A DNA stretch of 64,000 nucleotides. It comes from Apoda limacodes (lineage: Eukaryota > Arthropoda > Insecta > Lepidoptera > Limacodidae). The DNA lies in assembly GCA_946406115.1 (NCBI GenBank), contig OX291561.1, positions 7,680,273 through 7,744,272 of the forward strand. The letters are read 5' to 3'. Every line of letters begins with the position of its first letter. The stretch's first letter is position 1. The notes below the pieces were generated by a model. The model was not told the DNA's origin, made no database searches, and saw only the letters and a list, made by a program, of their open reading frames with translations. A program made the translations under genes and the position numbers. Below are positions 42,136 through 53,566 of this stretch, one piece after another.

Positions 42136-42600
42136 ATCACTAACGTGGCAAACAAGGTTGCGGGCCGCCTGATGATAAGCGGTCACCGCAGCCTATGGAC
42201 GCTTACATCACCTGGGGCATCACTTACGCGTTGCCAACCCTTCATCTAATAAAAACTAAACTTTTTTTTTTGAAGTACCCTATACTAAAGTCCGTAGAGA
42301 AAACCTTGGTAGGGAGCTCATTCTATAACCTTAGCGTTCGCGAGAGGAAGTTTCTGTGAAACCGCACTGTACGTAACCATTTAGATTCTAAGGTGTGAGG
42401 ATGAATTTCTTGCCGATGGCGAGCGGTGCGATGGTAGAAAGTAGCCGTGGGCATTATATCCAACAATTCCTTGGAACACATCCCATTGTCTCCTCAGAAT
42501 CAAGGGTTCGATATGGCTTGTGAGTTTGGAATCGTCGACGATTCTCTCAGCCCTTTGTTGAACCGGGTCAAAAAGGGCCAAGCTTTGCCCCCTTGCGACT
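42136..42600 (-). pseudogene. non-LTR retrotransposon ORF2 C-terminus, frameshifted
   Basis: From right to left the minus strand encodes LFDPVQQRAERIVDDSKLTS, HIEPLILRR, then, after frame changes, ETSSRER...MSSLPRFSLRTL, KGWQRVSDAPGDVSVHRLR and PLIIRRPATLFATLVI. The order is the same as in the plus copies at 9,007 and 35,366, and this copy extends further upstream, to the QRRA.RIVDD block. At least two frameshifts and one stop make it dead. Confidence 0.85.
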
Positions 42601-43155
42601 TCTGCCTGTTTTTGTTATAGCATGGAAATTAAATATCAATAACGTGGTCACCAAAGCCATAAAGTAAAGGTGTGCTACAAGAATCTGAGTTTGAGTGTCT
42701 GGTATTCTTATTTTACTACCGTTTTATTTTAAGTGTCTGATAAATATTTTTGAATTTTACTTCACACGGTAATTGAGGAAATTAATATTTTTTTACAACC
42801 GTGAAATCTAATAAGACAACGTGATTACCTTTTTTGTGTAACCCAAAAAATATAATCGTTTTCTTAAGATGTGTGCCGGATTTTGTTTTTTTTTTTTTTA
42901 TGTTTTGACACAGGATTTTATTGTTTCTAATTTGAGGTCTTTATTTATTGAGTCCCAAAGTGAGTAAAGTTTACCAATATAGACCACTGAATAACATCAG
43001 ATAGATTCTGGACTTTCGTACAAGGTGAAATTATGGTATGATGCAGCCAATGTCTTATGTAGATCTATATTTATAACCTACATATAATGCCACAAAATGT
43101 AAGGCTAAGTGCGGCAAAAACATGCCCACGGCCCCCGGGCCAACTAACTAAAGCT
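42601..43155. other. unassigned AT-rich DNA
   Basis: A 14-T run lies near 42,886-42,899. No gene recognised. Confidence 0.45.
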
Positions 43156-43411
43156 GCGTTTTGTTCACGGCATTGAGAGTTATGACATCGCATAGGCATT
43201 GAAATCGTTCTTTTTACCAAGTGTAAACAAACAATATGGCCGTTCACTATTTTGACAGCGCATACCTGCCTCCTGGTAATGTGCAGCCAATTGGCGAATG
43301 TGGTCCGGAAGTAACGTCATAGCGCATTAACTTTTGGTCAACAGAATGATCGAATGTGCGCAAAGACAGCATTGACTGCATTCGATACGTATAATGCTCG
43401 CAACAAAACGC
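43156..43411. mobile_element. MITE with GCGTTTTGTTG ends, copy 1
   Basis: GCGTTTTGTTC at 43,156 pairs with GCAACAAAACGC at 43,400-43,411. The right 80 bases, inverted, match 52,820-52,900 (AATGCTGTCT-TGCGCACATTCGATC). It is 256 bases and non-coding. Confidence 0.65.
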
Positions 43412-43584
43412 CTCTCAAGTAATCTTTAAACCAATCTTCAGTTGTTGTATACTTATGGAATTTTTCGCCTGAAGTTGTTTTCAAGAGTAAACATTATGGT
43501 TTTAAAAAAATTAATTAGTTTATTAAATTCAAAAAAGTTATATACATATCTTTAAAAAATAAAGCATTTGGATTTGATTTGTTT

Positions 43585-43983
43585 TTAATTTGAACATGCA
43601 TTACTGACTGGGCTATAGGGGTCATAGTAATTCCAATCGGACTGTGTCGATTTTAAAAATTTTAGTGTACATATACGGACGTGTCTGAACCGGCCGGACC
43701 GGTCGTCCCGGTTGTCGTCAGGCGATAACCCGATCCTGTCTCTAGCGCGGCCTGCTCTTCCAAGATAAGGATGAAAGATGCTTTCCTTTCTATCATGCAG
43801 CATGCCATTGTGTCTTGTGGGCACTTGCTCATCAGCAGTTTTTAGACTAAGATAAGGAAGGTTAAAAGGGGAGTGAAGATAGATTAATGATGTAATGTAG
43901 CTATGTGAAGATTGTAGCGAAGTACTTGAAGCGCGACCTGACCGGTTAGTATATCGTCTTGCGCATTGGCGACTCTTCGCCAT
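43585..43983 (-). CDS. unrecognised 132-codon open frame
   Basis: This is the longest frame in the window. It starts MAKSRQCARRYTNRSGRASS, passes GRAGRARDRIGLSPDDNRDD-RSGRFRHVRI and ends YYDPYSPVSNACSN. The middle part (43,680-43,800) is GC-richer than its surroundings. No domain, signal peptide or membrane segment is seen. It could be a host exon, a mobile-element fragment or chance. Confidence 0.2.
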   Translation of the reverse strand: MAKSRQCARRYTNRSGRASSTSLQSSHSYITSLIYLHSPFNLPYLSLKTADEQVPTRHNGMLHDRKESIFHPYLGRAGRARDRIGLSPDDNRDDRSGRFRHVRICTLKFLKSTQSDWNYYDPYSPVSNACSN

Positions 43984-44592
43984 TAATACTTAAAATACGG
44001 TAATTGATGTCGAATGTTAATATAGTTGAAAACGTGTACAAAGACAATACACCACCATTATTAGGTTCACCCCCGGTACGTCACAGGATCGGGAAAAGCG
44101 TCTTCTTCCACCACCGCACTGCCTCAATAAACTCTTGTCGCCTGTTTTTCGCAAAGTTAACTTTCTTTTAGTATTCTTCTAAGTACCCTAATTGTGGACA
44201 GTGACATATTTACCTATGGGAAAGTATTTTGTTTTATCTTATTAATATTATAAAACGGAGCATTCAATTAAGCTGAAGCTTAGAGATAAAATTGAAGAGA
44301 CGGAGAAGGGACATATAATTATACTTTTTATCCCGAAAAATTCTAAAGTTCCCACGGGAACAATTATAAATGAATTCTACTTCAGCGAACGATAGTTAGC
44401 TATAGCTTCCTTAGTGTAGTCAAGGAGTTGAAGTAGAAATTCCACGCTGATAATAAATTTAGTGCTGGTGGAGCCGCTGGCTTGGCGAAAATTAATAATT
44501 CTATAAATTTTAAGAATTTTTTCTTTAAAATGAACTTTAAATTAAAATATCTACTAAAAAAAACCATTGCTATTAATCGTAATATTATTAAC
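43984..44592. other. unassigned, with dispersed-repeat scraps
   Basis: ACTTTTTATCCCGAAAAATT-CTAAAGTTCCCACGGGAAC (44,323-44,360) and GGAGTTGAAGTAGAAATTCC-ACGCTGA resemble parts of a lepidopteran dispersed repeat. No gene is seen. Confidence 0.4.
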
Positions 44593-44785
44593 ATTGTAAC
44601 GTGACAACTTGTGCCTTTCACTTTTTATGTCTGTCTCTCTCGCTCTTAGGCGGGCTAACCATGCCGCGTGCCTCTCACTCGCTCTCATTGTGAGCGCATA
44701 ACGTGAGCGGAGCGTAACGCAGTTTCTTGAAGTGTCACCCGGCAAACCAATTTATAAGACGTTGTCACGTCAAAACTGTTACAAC
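44593..44785. mobile_element. short inverted-repeat element
   Basis: ATTGTAACGTGACAAC at 44,593-44,608 is inverted as GTTGTCACGT (44,761) and GTTACAAC (44,778). The interior has CTCTCTCGCTCTTAGGCGGG and GAGCGGAGCGTAACGCAG. 193 bases, non-coding. Confidence 0.55.
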
Positions 44786-45004
44786 ATTTATGAATGCTTA
44801 AAACAGTAAGTATGTCGGCAGTATTTTCGTTTAGATGCAATTTCCTAAATGCATAACAAAAAGGAAATAATTTAACAAGAATGCAATTTAACTGGGTAAT
44901 TACAAAAACAAACTAATTAAATCTTATACCTATTTTGTCTACTAAACCTAATCAGCTTGGCCACAAAATAAACAATGGCCTGGTGTTTTATGTACAGGTG
45001 AGTG

Positions 45005-45617
45005 ATTTTAAGGGTTTCGTACGTACCCAAACAGTTCCAATGGAGCTCTGCTAATAGTTCTGTGCTGTCTGTCCTTCTGACTTTTAACGCGTTTTATGTT
45101 TTAGACTGAAGTAGGTAGAACCCTGAAATTTTACTAGAATGTGTTATTATGGTGGATTTTCTAACAAATAATAAAAAAAAATACAAAAAAACTAAAAATA
45201 CAATCCATACAAGAAACATGTTTGTTTTTGCTTTATCGTAAAAACGTTAATTCATATACAAGCTTTACACTTAAAACGATTATAGTGCAAGCTACTTAAG
45301 CTAACTTAACTTAACTTAAGCTTAAGCTATTCCGTACGTCAAAAGGAAAAAGGAACCCTTATAGGATCACTTTGTCTGTCTGTCTGTCTGTCTGTCAAGA
45401 CCCATTTTACTCAAGAACTCATATAGGTATCAAGTTGAAATTAATATTAAATACTTAAGTCTACGGTAACTTAAAGTTGTAAAAAATCAAGCTTCTAAGT
45501 TAATGCAATAAAAAAAATTACCCAGAATACGGTAATTTTTGTAGCATATTGCGACACAAATAAATCGAAACCTATGGGGTACTTCCCGTTGACCAACTTG
45601 TAGAATCATGAATTTTA
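45005..45617 (+). repeat. GGGTTCCGTACCC-family repeat, one or two copies
   Basis: Heads occur at about 45,010 (AAGGGTTTCGTACGTACCCA) and 45,328 (ATTCCGTACGTCAAAAGG then AGGAACCCTTATAGGATCAC). The second is followed by (TGTC)n at 45,372-45,396 and TGGGGTACTTCCCGTTGACC near 45,575, then AGAATCATGAATTTTAGCAAG, which leads directly into the minisatellite. Confidence 0.65.
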
Positions 45618-46001
45618 GCAAGAAGCAAGACGTTACATCACAAATGTAGGCAAGAAGCAAGACGTTACATCACAAATGTAGGCAAGAAGCAAGACGTTAC
45701 ATCACAAATGTAGGCAAGAAACAAGACGTTACATCACAAATGTAGGCAAGAAGCAAGACGTTACATCACAAATGTAGGCAAGAAGCAAGACGTTACATCA
45801 CAAATGTAGGCAAGAAGCAAGACGTTACATCACAAATGTAGGCAAGAAGCAAGACGTTACATCACAAATGTAGGCAAGAAGCAAGACGTTACATCACAAA
45901 TGTAGGCAAGAAGCAAGACGTTACATCACAAATGTAGGCAAGAAGCAAGACGTTACATCACAAATGTAGGCAGGAAGCAAGACGTTACATCACAAATGTA
46001 G
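45618..46001 (+). repeat. 32-bp minisatellite, 12 copies
   Basis: The unit GCAAGAAGCAAGACGTTACA-TCACAAATGTAG is repeated exactly every 32 bases from 45,618 to 45,970. Only scattered single changes are seen (AAACAAG in one unit, GGAAGC in the last). Each unit has TACAT-CACAA-ATGTA, a 5-base stem. The first unit is continuous with the dispersed repeat on its left. Confidence 0.97.
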
Positions 46002-46929
46002 GAAAAAAAACAAAAGCTTATCATAAAACTGTGAAATAATGTTAATATAAAAATAGTACATTTACATACACATCGTTAGTATTACAGACATTAGCTTTCT
46101 GGGCTACATACAGCCCTCTTAACCAACGTCTGTACGTCTGTATGTTACCTCATAACTACTAAGCGGTTTTTAATTCTTAACCCGTCGCCACAGTATAAAT
46201 GATTACACTACATGCAGTATGGCTACACTCCGCCGCTCTTAGAAGTCAACCCCGCCACCCCTATGTTACTATCCCGTAATCGTAGGCATAAACCACGCAC
46301 ACGCGTGTATACACACGTCATTTATGTATCTACTTATCTCTGTTTTTAGTATCTATGAATCACGCGGTTTATTTATAAAATGGCCGAAATAGTTGTGCTA
46401 ATGTCGACGAGTAAGGTGTTTACTTACCGACAAAATAAGTTTTATCTGTAGAAACGCACTAGCTTCAGTCCGCTCTTACACGCGTTTCGTCTAATTACAT
46501 TAGTTGAACAGCTTCATAAGTGAAGCCGCAAGCAAAGGTAGTTTTTGATACAAACAGAACAGCAAGTTGACTCGATAACTGACTATTTTTCTTAGTACGA
46601 AAATATCAGTTTTTTTCCTCGTATATCTGTCAGTGGCATTACGAGGATGAAAATATATTATGTCCTCTTTTGATATATTGTCATTTATCTCTACAGAGGA
46701 GTAGATTGACTATCAAAAATTACTATTATGACTATCTCAGACAGGTATGGATGATTCAGACACAGGCATCGTGCCAAGTCGCGGATAGACATGAGGATAA
46801 ACGACTGCTGAAAGTGTCTCGCTCCAATGCTATCATAGTCATGTAGAGGTAAGTTGCTATAATAGAAGCACTCACCCTTTTATGTCAGTCACAATTACTG
46901 TATTTCGTTCGGTCGGCTATTCTTCAGGT
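46002..46929. other. unassigned DNA
   Basis: CTTCGTAC-like heads are absent. ACCAACGTCTGTACGTCTGT-ATGTTACC near 46,123 is a local doubled word. No gene seen. Confidence 0.4.
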
Positions 46930-47104
46930 GCAGTACCTACCTAACTAGCGTCGCCGAAAGATTTTCTTTATTTCCTCTAAGTACAAAACATATTGAAAAA
47001 TGTTACGAATCAATTATTTAGAACTAGATATAAGCTATTTTAAGAACTTCATGTATTGTATAAAGGAAATCTTTCGGCGGCGCTAGTAAGGTAGGTACTA
47101 CTGC
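46930..47104. mobile_element. MITE, CGCCG-ended family, copy with long TIRs
   Basis: GCAGTACCTACCTAACTAGC then GTCGCCGAAAGATTT at the left is inverted as AAATCTTTCGGCGGCGCTAG then TAAGGTAGGTACTACTGC at the right, about 34 bases per end. The core TTTATTTCCTCTAAGTACAA and AACTAGATATAAGCTATTTT links it to 14,916 and 57,147. 175 bases, non-coding. Confidence 0.85.
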
Positions 47105-47749
47105 GCGTTAGTGGTCATAAAACTCAGTGCATGTAAAATTGATTTTGTGAATTACAATGGAAGTAAAGTTAGAAACTACACATGAGCCTGGAATCAAATT
47201 CTTCAAGCCTTTTTTTTTTGGGACTTTTTTAAAAATATTATCAGGTAATTGAAGATTAAGGGAAACATTCGGATTGTTTCCGGCAACACATTCAGACTTT
47301 AATTGTAAAAAGTTTCTTTTTTCTTACTCTTGTTTAGTTTGAGTTGTTTATTTTGAAACTTCCACAAATATATGTAAATATAACTAAGTCCAAATTGTAC
47401 GCACAAAAATCACGATTGATTGTGGTTACTGTTTTCATTGATAGGTAAATAATAGTTACTTTAGTTAAAAAATAGTTACTTTTAGATATATTTTTCTTTA
47501 CTTGAATTTTAAACTCTTTAATTTTGTCTAATCAAAATCTAGAAATGAGACTGGTTGATTTAGATTATTATTATATAATAGACCACCATCCAATCTTTTG
47601 TACCATATAGAATACTATAGCTTTTGCCCGCGGTGAGCTATGGAAAGAGCTATACTTGTTGTTGCTTTGTGCGACAAAATCCGAACCGTGAAAATTCGCC
47701 GAAGAAACAAAGTTACCGACATAGCTCAAACAGTTAGCAAGTTAAAGAG
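47105..47749. other. unassigned AT-rich DNA
   Basis: Only a scrap, ATAGCTTTTGCCCGCGGTGA near 47,618, suggests a dispersed-repeat head. No gene. Confidence 0.4.
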
Positions 47750-47950
47750 GCAATGAGCGGTCACATCGCTCGCCGAACCGATAACCGAAGGGGAAAAAAG
47801 CTCTCTAACCACGGATCGGAAGACACAGCGTTGGATGGCCTCCTACCAAATGGACAGACGACCTGGTTAGAGCCGCAGGAAGCCAGAGCCGGCCGTTGTG
47901 GAGACATGGGTGAGGCTTACGTTCAGCAGTGGACGTCTTTCGACTAAAAC
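47750..47950 (+). pseudogene. RTE-like retrotransposon C-terminus
   Basis: The frame MSGHIARRTDNRRGKKLSNH and, after a shift, RPPTKWTDDLVRAAGS-like residues end at MGEAYVQQWTSFD. The GHIAR ... RW.DD.. ... GEAYVQQW order is the conserved tail of lepidopteran RTE-type reverse-transcriptase proteins (recall). Truncated at the 5' side and frameshifted. Confidence 0.8.
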
Positions 47951-49733
47951 AATAGAACGTACAAAACATGAACAAAAGCTATGTCAATAGCACCGAAGCT
48001 AAATAGAATTACTTACCTTTATCTTAGTTTGCAGAATATTACGATTAATCTACGTAAAATTGCTCTAAGTAATCGTTCCGTAAACACGAGGTCGGTTGTT
48101 GCTTATTAGCTGACGCAGAAATTCTATTTGGGCAATGGCTCGACCTTTGAAGGTCGCTCCTGCCTACTATAGCCCTAGAGGTCGGGCAAGGTGACTCAAG
48201 GTTTAGTGAAGGGGCGTTCTATCGACTTTACCAGAATCTAGGGTTCATATGCCGTTATCGGTAATTGGAAAATTTGTGAAAAAAATATATTTTTGCGTCT
48301 TATTTTCTGTTTTGTCAAACTTCTCCTTGGTTATGTTTTTAGAGTGTGGGTATAATTATATTACCTCTGTAGCCTATTATTTAAAAAAAATATAGTTAAT
48401 AGTTAAATTGACTGATCAAAAGTGCTGTTTTAAACGTAAAAGTCTACTCGATTGAAATTAGTTTGAGTTTGACATTTGTCTTTGTCCCTTAATGTCTAAA
48501 GTGTCGTAGACAATACTAAAAATTTATTAATTTAAAAAAAAACCGTTAACAGTTCGACGGATTTAGCAGGTAGTTTTCCTGTCTTATACCGAAGGCATTT
48601 TATCAGATTCGACCCTGAAGAAGGTAAAAAAGGGTTTGATAGTTTTAATGGTATGAGAAAAGTTATGTTAGAAGAGAAACGCCGCGGGGCAGCACCTAGC
48701 ATTAATGTATATGTGCCTAAGTTAGAGCTAATGGAAGTGTTGGGTCCATAGCATTTATTTATGATCGCTCGGTCGTTTAATAGAAAGTGTCTAAGAGTGA
48801 CTGAGCGTTCGATCGATTGAGGTCGGTTGTATTGCTGGGTAGTGGCCTTGTTTTGGCACCGAGCTGAGGTCACTCTTTATTTTGTGATTGTGTATTATTG
48901 TTTCAAAGCGGCATTGCTCTTTGTGTTTTATTAACTGGCGAATGCGGTTTGGCAAGCATTTATTATAACTCATTGGGTCCAATATTCTGTAACTAATAAT
49001 GACGAATGGAAGATGATCTTATTGAAACCTACAAGATAAGATACTTAATTACAGATAGGTACAATTTTCCCAGTATCAGAGACTTGTTACTTGCTCGGGA
49101 AAAAGTTTAATCATCATCTCAATCACCTCCTCCTCAATCGCTGTGTCCTCATACTCATTAGTGGCCTATTATCACCTGTACAATTGGGTTGCTGATATGT
49201 GAAAAAATATGGCGGAACGTGAAGCGTCTGCTAAATCTGTAAATAGTGTTAACTGTCATCTAGATAAGTCGACTAAATAAATAATTGAAAAAAGAAAAGT
49301 GTGTAGAATAACAAATATGTCAATTGGTATAAAGGACACATAAGCAGGTTTGCTGCTCGTAAGTAGGTATTAAATATGTATGGAATAGACAAGTAAAATC
49401 CAAAGTACTAAAACAACCACAACTGCGGTTAAACAGTTTGGTTCCGTACCTAAAAAAGGATGTTTATCGTTGTGACCCATTTTTCTTTTGTTAGATAATA
49501 AAATTGCGTAGGCTTGAGGATGTAGAAACCGACCTTAAAGGTCATAGCTACTTGGGTTCTGCGTGGGTTGCCGCGTGTAGCAATCTTCTTAGATTTCCAT
49601 TTCAGGTAAATTTATAAAGGAAATTTAATGACAAACCCTTGTTGAGAGGTTGTTATAATTTTATTTAGTGAATGGAAAATAACGAGTTGTTTGGTACATT
49701 GTGTATTTGTTGGTATTATACACCTACATTGGG
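47951..49733. other. unassigned DNA
   Basis: A 113-codon minus-strand frame (48,532-48,873) and a 63-codon one overlap without recognisable motifs. GACCTTTGAAGGTCGCTCCT near 48,141 is a small palindrome. A scrap of the GGGTTCCGTACCC family lies near 49,440 (GTTCCGTACC). No gene is called. Confidence 0.4.
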
Positions 49734-50033
49734 TTTATTAAAGCAATGAACTGGCAATATTTTTACAGGCAGTCAGGTTGGTATTTATTAAAGCAATGAA
49801 CTGGCAATATTTTTAAAGGCAGTCAGGTTGGTATTTATTAAAGCAATGAACTGGCAATATTTTAACAGGCAGTCAGGTTGGTATTTATTAAAGCAATGAA
49901 CTGGCAATATTTTTACAGGCAGTCAGGTTGGTATTTATTAAAGCAATGAACTGGCAATATTTTTACAGGCAGTCAGGTTGGTATTTATTAAAGCAATGAA
50001 CTGGCTATATTTTTACAGGTAGTCAGGTTGGTA
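49734..50033 (+). repeat. 50-bp minisatellite, 6 copies
   Basis: The unit TTTATTAAAGCAATGAACTG then GCAATATTTTTACAGGCAGT then CAGGTTGGTA repeats at 49,734, 49,784, 49,834, 49,884, 49,934 and 49,984. Changes are few (TAAAGG, TTAACAGG, GGCTATAT). No frame is open through it. Confidence 0.97.
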
Positions 50034-51644
50034 TTTAAGCCGAATCAGGACGTTTTTAAATTGATTATTTTGGGGCGTCCGTAAATAACTGGTGATTTTG
50101 GCGATTTTTCGACCCGTACCCTGATCTCCCCTGAGATATTTTAAAATGTGTTTCGTAAGTGTAATTACGTTTTATCTGTGCTTAATTGCGTTGGATATAT
50201 TAAATAAAACAAAACCCTAACTTGCTACGTTGTGGCGTTAGCATAGCTGAGATAATTGTTTTCTCGGAATCATACACTGTTTTTTGCGAAAAATAAAATG
50301 ATGTGATATTTAGCGAAACCCCCGTGTGTGATTGGGTGAGATTTTGCCCCCCCCTAAACGCCTCACGCAGTTTAAGGACGGTATCCTTCAATTTAAAAAA
50401 AAAATTGATTATTTTTGGCTCTTTAAAAATGACAGTTTTATTATTATTTGTAAATAATTTTAATATTAAATAAATAATTTGCTGTCGTAATAAGCTTACC
50501 CCGAAATATTTTGTGTATTAGCTAGACACTTACATATTATACCGTAGCTGTACCATAAATACAATCATTATAGTACATATTATATTTCAACATTCGTAGT
50601 AACATTATCAGTGTAACCATTTCAATAAGAGGTACACATAATAGTACTTAGTTTATAAACTGAAACTATCTTATAATACCTAGTAATATGCAGTTTCATA
50701 CATTAGGTACTTTATACAGTCAAAGGTAAATAACCAATAAACGCTCGGAACAGCTGCGCCGCCACAGATTAAATAACTATAATGTTGAAAAAAGTTTATT
50801 TGAAAGCATCTGGCATGAAAAATTTTTTTTTTTTTTAAAGTGCGGAACTAAAGAAAATTTTATAAGTTCGTAATTTGGATTTTAAAGGAGCACAGGTAAA
50901 AGTCTTTTTACTTTGCTTTGTATGGAACAGTACTAAACATGATTGTAGTATCTATCTACTATAAATACCTCTCTGAAGTTTTTTTCCATAATAACTTTTT
51001 TACGTGTTTTTAAATGCATATCATTGTTTTATTCAGCGTGGTTATGATTCACAATGCTTACAGTGCAACAAACTTTTCTGACCCGTCGTATGTCGCTAGT
51101 GTCGTTGTAAGTTGACACCATTTCAATATGGCGACTGTAGTTTAGATTTTTGACCACCGATTCGAAAATGTTTGTTGCACTGTACACGTAATAGGTACCA
51201 ATATCATAATAAGGTACTAAGCCCATGTTAGTTTGTCTGCGACTACAATGCTAACATAATTGCTGTCTATTGTTGTCCGCAAACTGCATCTAAGATAGTT
51301 TTTTTTTTGTTTTAGCTTCATTATTTCTGATTATTACTGTGTGGTGACGTTCCTTGTTGTCATTAGGTAAACATGTACTTAGAACAGCGTAAGTGTAATT
51401 ATACATTATTATATCAAACAATAAAATGCATTTTAGATTAGAAACATATTGCAAATAATTGTTTTAGTATAGGCAAACAAGTATGTATGCCCCGCGGGAC
51501 CGTACTACGAAATGTATAAAACCTCAAGTCTTAATAAATATCTATATTGGAATTATTTTTGAGGGTTAGGGTAGGCGAAACCTACCAAAGCAACCGGCCA
51601 AGTGGAAATCGAACATGCATATAAAGCCGTTCGCCTGCTCGCTA
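50034..51644. other. unassigned AT-rich DNA
   Basis: A 16-T run lies near 50,822-50,836. GTGCAACAAACTTTTCTGAC (51,063) and GAAAATGTTTGTTGCAC (51,164) bracket 51,060-51,185 as an imperfect inverted pair that might be a small MITE. No gene. Confidence 0.4.
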
Positions 51645-52049
51645 CTTTTGTCCGCGGTTTCTCCCGCCCTTTATTAATATTTATCTTATATCTTATCGGT
51701 GTAGGATTTCAACGGCAACTTCTCAATTATAGAAAAAATCCGACTCACGCTTGACGTTTTCAAGTAACCTCTGTCCTTCCTACGGACTCAAACTATCTCC
51801 ATGCCAAATTTGCCCGCGTTTCTACCCGACCTGAGTTCTGCTATCGGTGTAGGATTGCTACGGCAACTCCTCAATTATTAAAAAAACCAAATCATACTTG
51901 ACGTTTTCAAGTAGCCAGCCTATGTCTAGGGACTCAAACTATCTCCATGCCCAATTTCATCTTAATCGGTACAGCGGTTTAAGTGTGAAGCGGTAACAGA
52001 CAGACAGACCGACAAAGTTACTTTCGTTTTTATAATATTAGTATAGATT
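51645..52049. repeat. 'cgcggtttctcccgcc' family repeat with doubled head
   Basis: GTCCGCGGTTTCTCCCGCCC starts the first head and CCCGCGTTTCTACCCGACCT the second (51,811). GACTCAAACTATCTCCATGC occurs in both. The tail CTTAATCGGTACAGCGGTTT then AAGTGTGAAGCGGTAACAGA ends TTTATAATATTAGTATAGAT. It is non-coding. Confidence 0.75.
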
Positions 52050-52819
52050 TTGTTTTCCATGGTTTTGTTTACACGTACCTCATTGAATTTAAGACATAAA
52101 CAATTCACATACATACATGAGTATAAATGCACTTAATTGCAATTATTATTTATTCAATACACACCTTGTTACCTTTTTTTATTAATTTATTTAAGGTGTT
52201 CTTTTAAAAAGAAAAATATGAATATAAAAAAGGGATTCACTACAATTAATGACAAGCAGAAATTTTTTTTTCTTACCATGTGCCACAACTAATCAAAAAT
52301 TTCACTTTTCGGTAACTAGTCCCCGTTAGAAACAAACAGACTGACAACTTACTAAATATTATCATGATTTGTTAGTTTTAACTACTATCTGTGGTTTAAG
52401 GCCCAAGGACTTATACTAAAGTAATATTGGAAATATTTAGAAATGACCAGTTAGCACGCTAGCCACTTGCTCGTATGTACGTTACATAATTGAATGAAAC
52501 GTATGTAGTTTAAGTTAATACGCTTAAGTGGTACCTTGTTAATAAAGCGACACAAGGACACAACTTGTGTACTTATGGGAATGAATGGGGTTGAACTATG
52601 GCCCGCATATAATAAAATTATAAAATGCACCATCAGAGGGCTTTGTACAAGTTCATATGGTGTGGGAAAAGTGATGTAAACTATTTTGAATGGAAAATAA
52701 ATAGCGCAACGTGTGAGTGTAAACAGGAATATTTTTCATACAAAATGTATGACTACCTTTACGTCACTTTACCAATGAGTAATAACACGCAATCTGTCTG
52801 TATGGTTGCTAATTTAGGG
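52050..52819. other. unassigned AT-rich DNA
   Basis: A 68-codon plus frame (52,625-52,831) overlaps the MITE end and is not called. No other feature. Confidence 0.4.
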
Positions 52820-53096
52820 GCGTTTTGTTGACAAGCATTACACGTATTGAATGCGCTCAATGCTGTCTATGCGCACATTCGATCGTTCTGTTACCAAAAA
52901 TGAATGTCCGATTTTTGGCGCTAGTTTAATACGCAATTTAACTTAAGGTGCGTTTTGTTGATTACTTCAATGCGTTTAATGTCATAATCCTGCCAAGTCA
53001 AAAAGACATAAATTCTGTATAACACAGTACAAATCTTGGTTAATTCTCTTTGGTAGGAGTACCGTATTATGTACATTATGTCGGTCAACAAAACGC
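52820..53096. mobile_element. GCGTTTTGTTG MITE, two adjoining parts
   Basis: 52,820-52,900 is an end of the 43,156 element in reverse orientation. 52,950-53,096 is a short element of its own with GCGTTTTGTTGA at the left and TCAACAAAACGC at the right. TTTTTGGCGCTAG lies between. Nested or tandem insertion is likely. Confidence 0.6.
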
Positions 53097-53566
53097 TACT
53101 TTATTATACGTAAAGCGTTTATTCTAGTTTCTGCCACCCAGTTTTAAAAAAGGTACTTATTCTGGCGGCATTTAATCACAAAGGAGAGTTTAATCTATTC
53201 GAAATAAAAAATCCTCTAAGTGTTTGATTTTCTGATTTCTAATTTTTTTCTGAGTACGAAGTAATATTTTAGATGTACCCATGCTAATAGAATTTTTTGT
53301 TGTTTCAGGTAAAGAAGACTCTTCATCGACTATTTTGAAACGAAACCGGGAATTTTATGAGAGGTAATCACGCGCACTATGAGCAATTACAGTGTGGCCA
53401 TTGTACTGTGCCAATGTTTTAACCATTTTCCTTTTAATGAAACACCTAACGCACTTGCTGTGTAACGTTTCTATATCTATGTACGTTATTCTTTCGTGCC
53501 TTTGAGGCGGTACATATTGTTTGTACGTCCTTGCAAATTTTGGGAATGTCAAGCGAAGGGACATGT
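53097..53566. other. unassigned DNA
   Basis: Overlapping minus frames of 76 and 78 codons (53,355-53,676) run into the repeat on the right and match nothing known. Confidence 0.35.

Noticed and set aside
45618..46001. CRISPR-like appearance of the 32-bp array
   Set aside because: Units are directly adjacent with no variable spacers and the setting is a eukaryotic repeat, so it is a minisatellite.
48532..48873. 113-codon minus-strand frame as a gene
   Set aside because: No domain, no start context, overlaps another frame, and AT-rich third positions show no coding bias.
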